From: Candidatus Methanophaga sp. GoMg3.2
Lineage (GTDB): Archaea > Halobacteriota > Syntropharchaeia > Alkanophagales > Methanospirareceae
NCBI GenBank assembly: GCA_013180565.1
Contig: QBUN01000312.1
Span: 1 to 7,702 of the forward strand
Length of the DNA: 7,702 bases
Direction: 5' to 3'
Below are positions 6,022 to 7,702 of the stretch, in pieces. The number at the start of each line of letters is the position of its first letter. The stretch's first letter is position 1. Under the pieces are notes generated by a model. It was not told where the DNA came from and ran no database searches. It saw only the letters and a list, made by a program, of their open reading frames with translations. The position numbers were made by a program, and so were the translations under genes.

Positions 6022-7702
6022 ATGTTCCTCGAATTCAAAGCAGAAGTGGAAAAAGTGCTGCGGCAAGCATTAGAAAAAGCATCGTATGAGTATAAGGAAT
6101 TAGAGTTAGTAGAGAGCGACCATGCGGACATCGCAACCACCGTTGCTTTCTCTTTAGCTCGCGTATACAAAAGAGCACCGAAAGAGATAGCAGAGGATAT
6201 AGTAACTCATCTGCCGGCAGAGTTCACATTAATATCCCATGCGGTTGCTACTGGACCCTATATCAACTTCTACGTGAGCGAGTTCTTCTTGCATAAGACG
6301 TTGCAGAGGCTAAGGGCCGGATTAGAGATTGTTGAGAAGAATAAGGGTAAGATAATTATTGAGCATACGTCTGCAAATGCCGATGGGCCATTGCATATAG
6401 GGCATCTAAGGAACGCTATTATTGGTGACGTTCTGGCGCGCGTGCTAAAACGTGCCGGGTATGATGTGGAAACACAATATTACGTGAATGACCTGGGCAG
6501 GCAAATAGCAGTAGCAGTATGGGGCGCGGGAAGAATGGCCTTCGCAGCAGATAAAAAAGCCGACCATGCTGTTGCCGACGTCTATATCGCTGCGAATCGG
6601 GAGTTAGAAGAGCACAGCGAATATATAAATGCCGTGGAGGATCTAATGCGTAAATACGAGGCGGGAGATGACGCTACGGTCAAGCGCTATGAAACCGTAG
6701 TGAATACATGTCTCAGAGGGGTAAAAGAAACGCTGAAGAGACTGAATATCAAACATGATCTATTCGTCCTGGAGGGTGAATTTGTACGTAGCGGGGCAGT
6801 GGATGCAGTAGTGAACGAATTAATGCAGAAAGGCGATATTAAATTAGATGGGACTGCACTGCTACTGCAATTAGAGGGCATCGAGAAGGAATTGGTAATA
6901 AGACGATCTGATGGGACTTCGCTTTACACCACTCGCGATCTCGCATATCACCGCTGGAAGAGTAATCGATGCGACCGGATGATAGACGTATTTGGAAAAG
7001 ACCACGAGTTGGTCTCGCAGCAATTGACAAAAGCGCTGGCACTATTGTCAGTAAAATCACCTGAATATGTCATTTTCGCGTTCGTTTCTTTGCCTTCCGG
7101 CTCGTTATCCACACGTGCAGGCAGATATATCTCAGCGGACGAGCTAATAGAGAAGATCGAGGAGCGTGCATATTACGAGGTGGAAAAGCGGCGGGACGAT
7201 TTGGACGCGGAAAAGAAGCCGGAAATCGCACGGATGGTTGGTATAGGCGCATTGAGGTATGATATGGTGAAAGTATCACCGGATAAGCATATAGTGTTTG
7301 ATTTTGATGATGCTCTGGACATAGAGAAGAAAGGTGCGCCGTTTGTTCAGTATTCGCATGCACGTGCATGCAGCATTTTACGTGCTGCCGCGGCAAAAGG
7401 CGTTCTTACAGACGATGATTACGACTCCGCTCTGCTGCGTGAAGATAGTGAGCTAGAATTGATAAAGATGTTATCCAAATTTGAGTATCTCATAGCGGGT
7501 GTGGCATCTGATTTGAAACCGCATCGGATTGCTAAATACGCACGTGAGCTAGCGGAGTATTTCAATCTGTTTTATAGATATTGTCCCGTGTTAAATGCCG
7601 ATGAAGAGCATAGAAAAGCGAGGTTGGCGCTTGTTGACTGCGCACGAGTTGTCTTAAGTAACGTGTTAGACGTGCTGGGTATAAAAGCGCCGGAAGAGAT
7701 GT
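6022..7702 (+). CDS. argS: Arginyl-tRNA synthetase (runs off the window, nearly complete)
   Basis: This class I cytosolic enzyme charges tRNA-Arg with arginine using ATP. There are 560 codons before the window ends one base into the next codon; since the protein reads VLDVLGIKAPEEM, a usual ArgRS C-terminus, the remaining t is probably the first base of the stop codon. The N-terminal domain begins MFLEFKAEVEKVL, as in archaeal ArgRS. The HIGH signature is in EHTSANADGPLHIGHLRNAI (114-133). RRSDGTSLYTTRDLAYHRWK is at 301-320, GKDHE at 334-338, and the KMSKS-equivalent is SGSLSTRAGRYISADELIE, lacking the basic residue common after STR. The anticodon-binding domain includes FDFDDALDIEKKGAPFVQYS, then HARACSILRA. 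The start is fixed by an in-frame TAA (6019-6021) directly before the ATG. No disruption was seen. Confidence 0.95.
   Translation, partial: MFLEFKAEVEKVLRQALEKASYEYKELELVESDHADIATTVAFSLARVYKRAPKEIAEDIVTHLPAEFTLISHAVATGPYINFYVSEFFLHKTLQRLRAGLEIVEKNKGKIIIEHTSANADGPLHIGHLRNAIIGDVLARVLKRAGYDVETQYYVNDLGRQIAVAVWGAGRMAFAADKKADHAVADVYIAANRELEEHSEYINAVEDLMRKYEAGDDATVKRYETVVNTCLRGVKETLKRLNIKHDLFVLEGEFVRSGAVDAVVNELMQKGDIKLDGTALLLQLEGIEKELVIRRSDGTSLYTTRDLAYHRWKSNRCDRMIDVFGKDHELVSQQLTKALALLSVKSPEYVIFAFVSLPSGSLSTRAGRYISADELIEKIEERAYYEVEKRRDDLDAEKKPEIARMVGIGALRYDMVKVSPDKHIVFDFDDALDIEKKGAPFVQYSHARACSILRAAAAKGVLTDDDYDSALLREDSELELIKMLSKFEYLIAGVASDLKPHRIAKYARELAEYFNLFYRYCPVLNADEEHRKARLALVDCARVVLSNVLDVLGIKAPEEM

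Noticed and set aside
6022..7702. Missing KMSKS lysine in ArgRS as a sign of inactivation
   Set aside because: Many arginyl-tRNA synthetases naturally lack the canonical KMSKS motif; the rest of the enzyme is intact.

Overview
The window reads as chromosomal DNA of a euryarchaeon, probably related to the methanogen/methanotroph (Methanosarcina, ANME, Syntropharchaeia) side of the tree. The reasons are a long archaeal-type PurC beginning GSVKDL, an ArgRS opening with MFLEFK, a secreted subtilase whose C-terminal domain resembles those of Methanosarcina-type exoproteases, TTTAAATA/TTTATATA-like TATA boxes about 25-45 bases before starts, and strong GGAGGTGA-like ribosome sites. The assignment rests on recalled family resemblance only; no rRNA or other marker is present.

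Layout. (1) 56-1100, +: a Fic-domain AMPylase-type protein with its own inhibitory motif and a C-terminal winged helix; its first 13 codons are in a different frame from the rest. (2) 1102-1136: a 12-bp tandem repeat. (3) 1137-2120: a gene-poor zone with a badly decayed minus-strand gene (1561-2032, three frame changes and one TAG), tentatively an integrase-core transposase. I found it by joining frames by eye; no intact reading frame marks it. (4) 2203-3231, +: purC, a purine biosynthesis gene with its own promoter, divergent from the decayed gene. (5) 3466-5718, +: a secreted S8 subtilase (signal peptide, propeptide, catalytic domain, three near-identical Big_2 Ig-like repeats, C-terminal beta domain), read continuously except for a single in-frame TAG at codon 60. 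It is followed by a clear hairpin/T-run terminator. (6) 5719-6021: a leader region with a perfect inverted repeat and a 16-codon mini-ORF with a good ribosome site. (7) 6022-7702, +: argS, complete except probably for its stop codon.

The genes do not form one operon. Each + strand gene has its own intergenic region, and the two housekeeping genes (purC, argS) flank accessory material (Fic protein, dead mobile-type gene, secreted protease). I see no convincing new multi-gene system. The most interesting points are the lone TAG inside an otherwise intact protease (pyrrolysine or other readthrough, recent nonsense mutation, or sequencing error), the N-terminal frameshift in the Fic gene, and the reconstructed minus-strand pseudogene.
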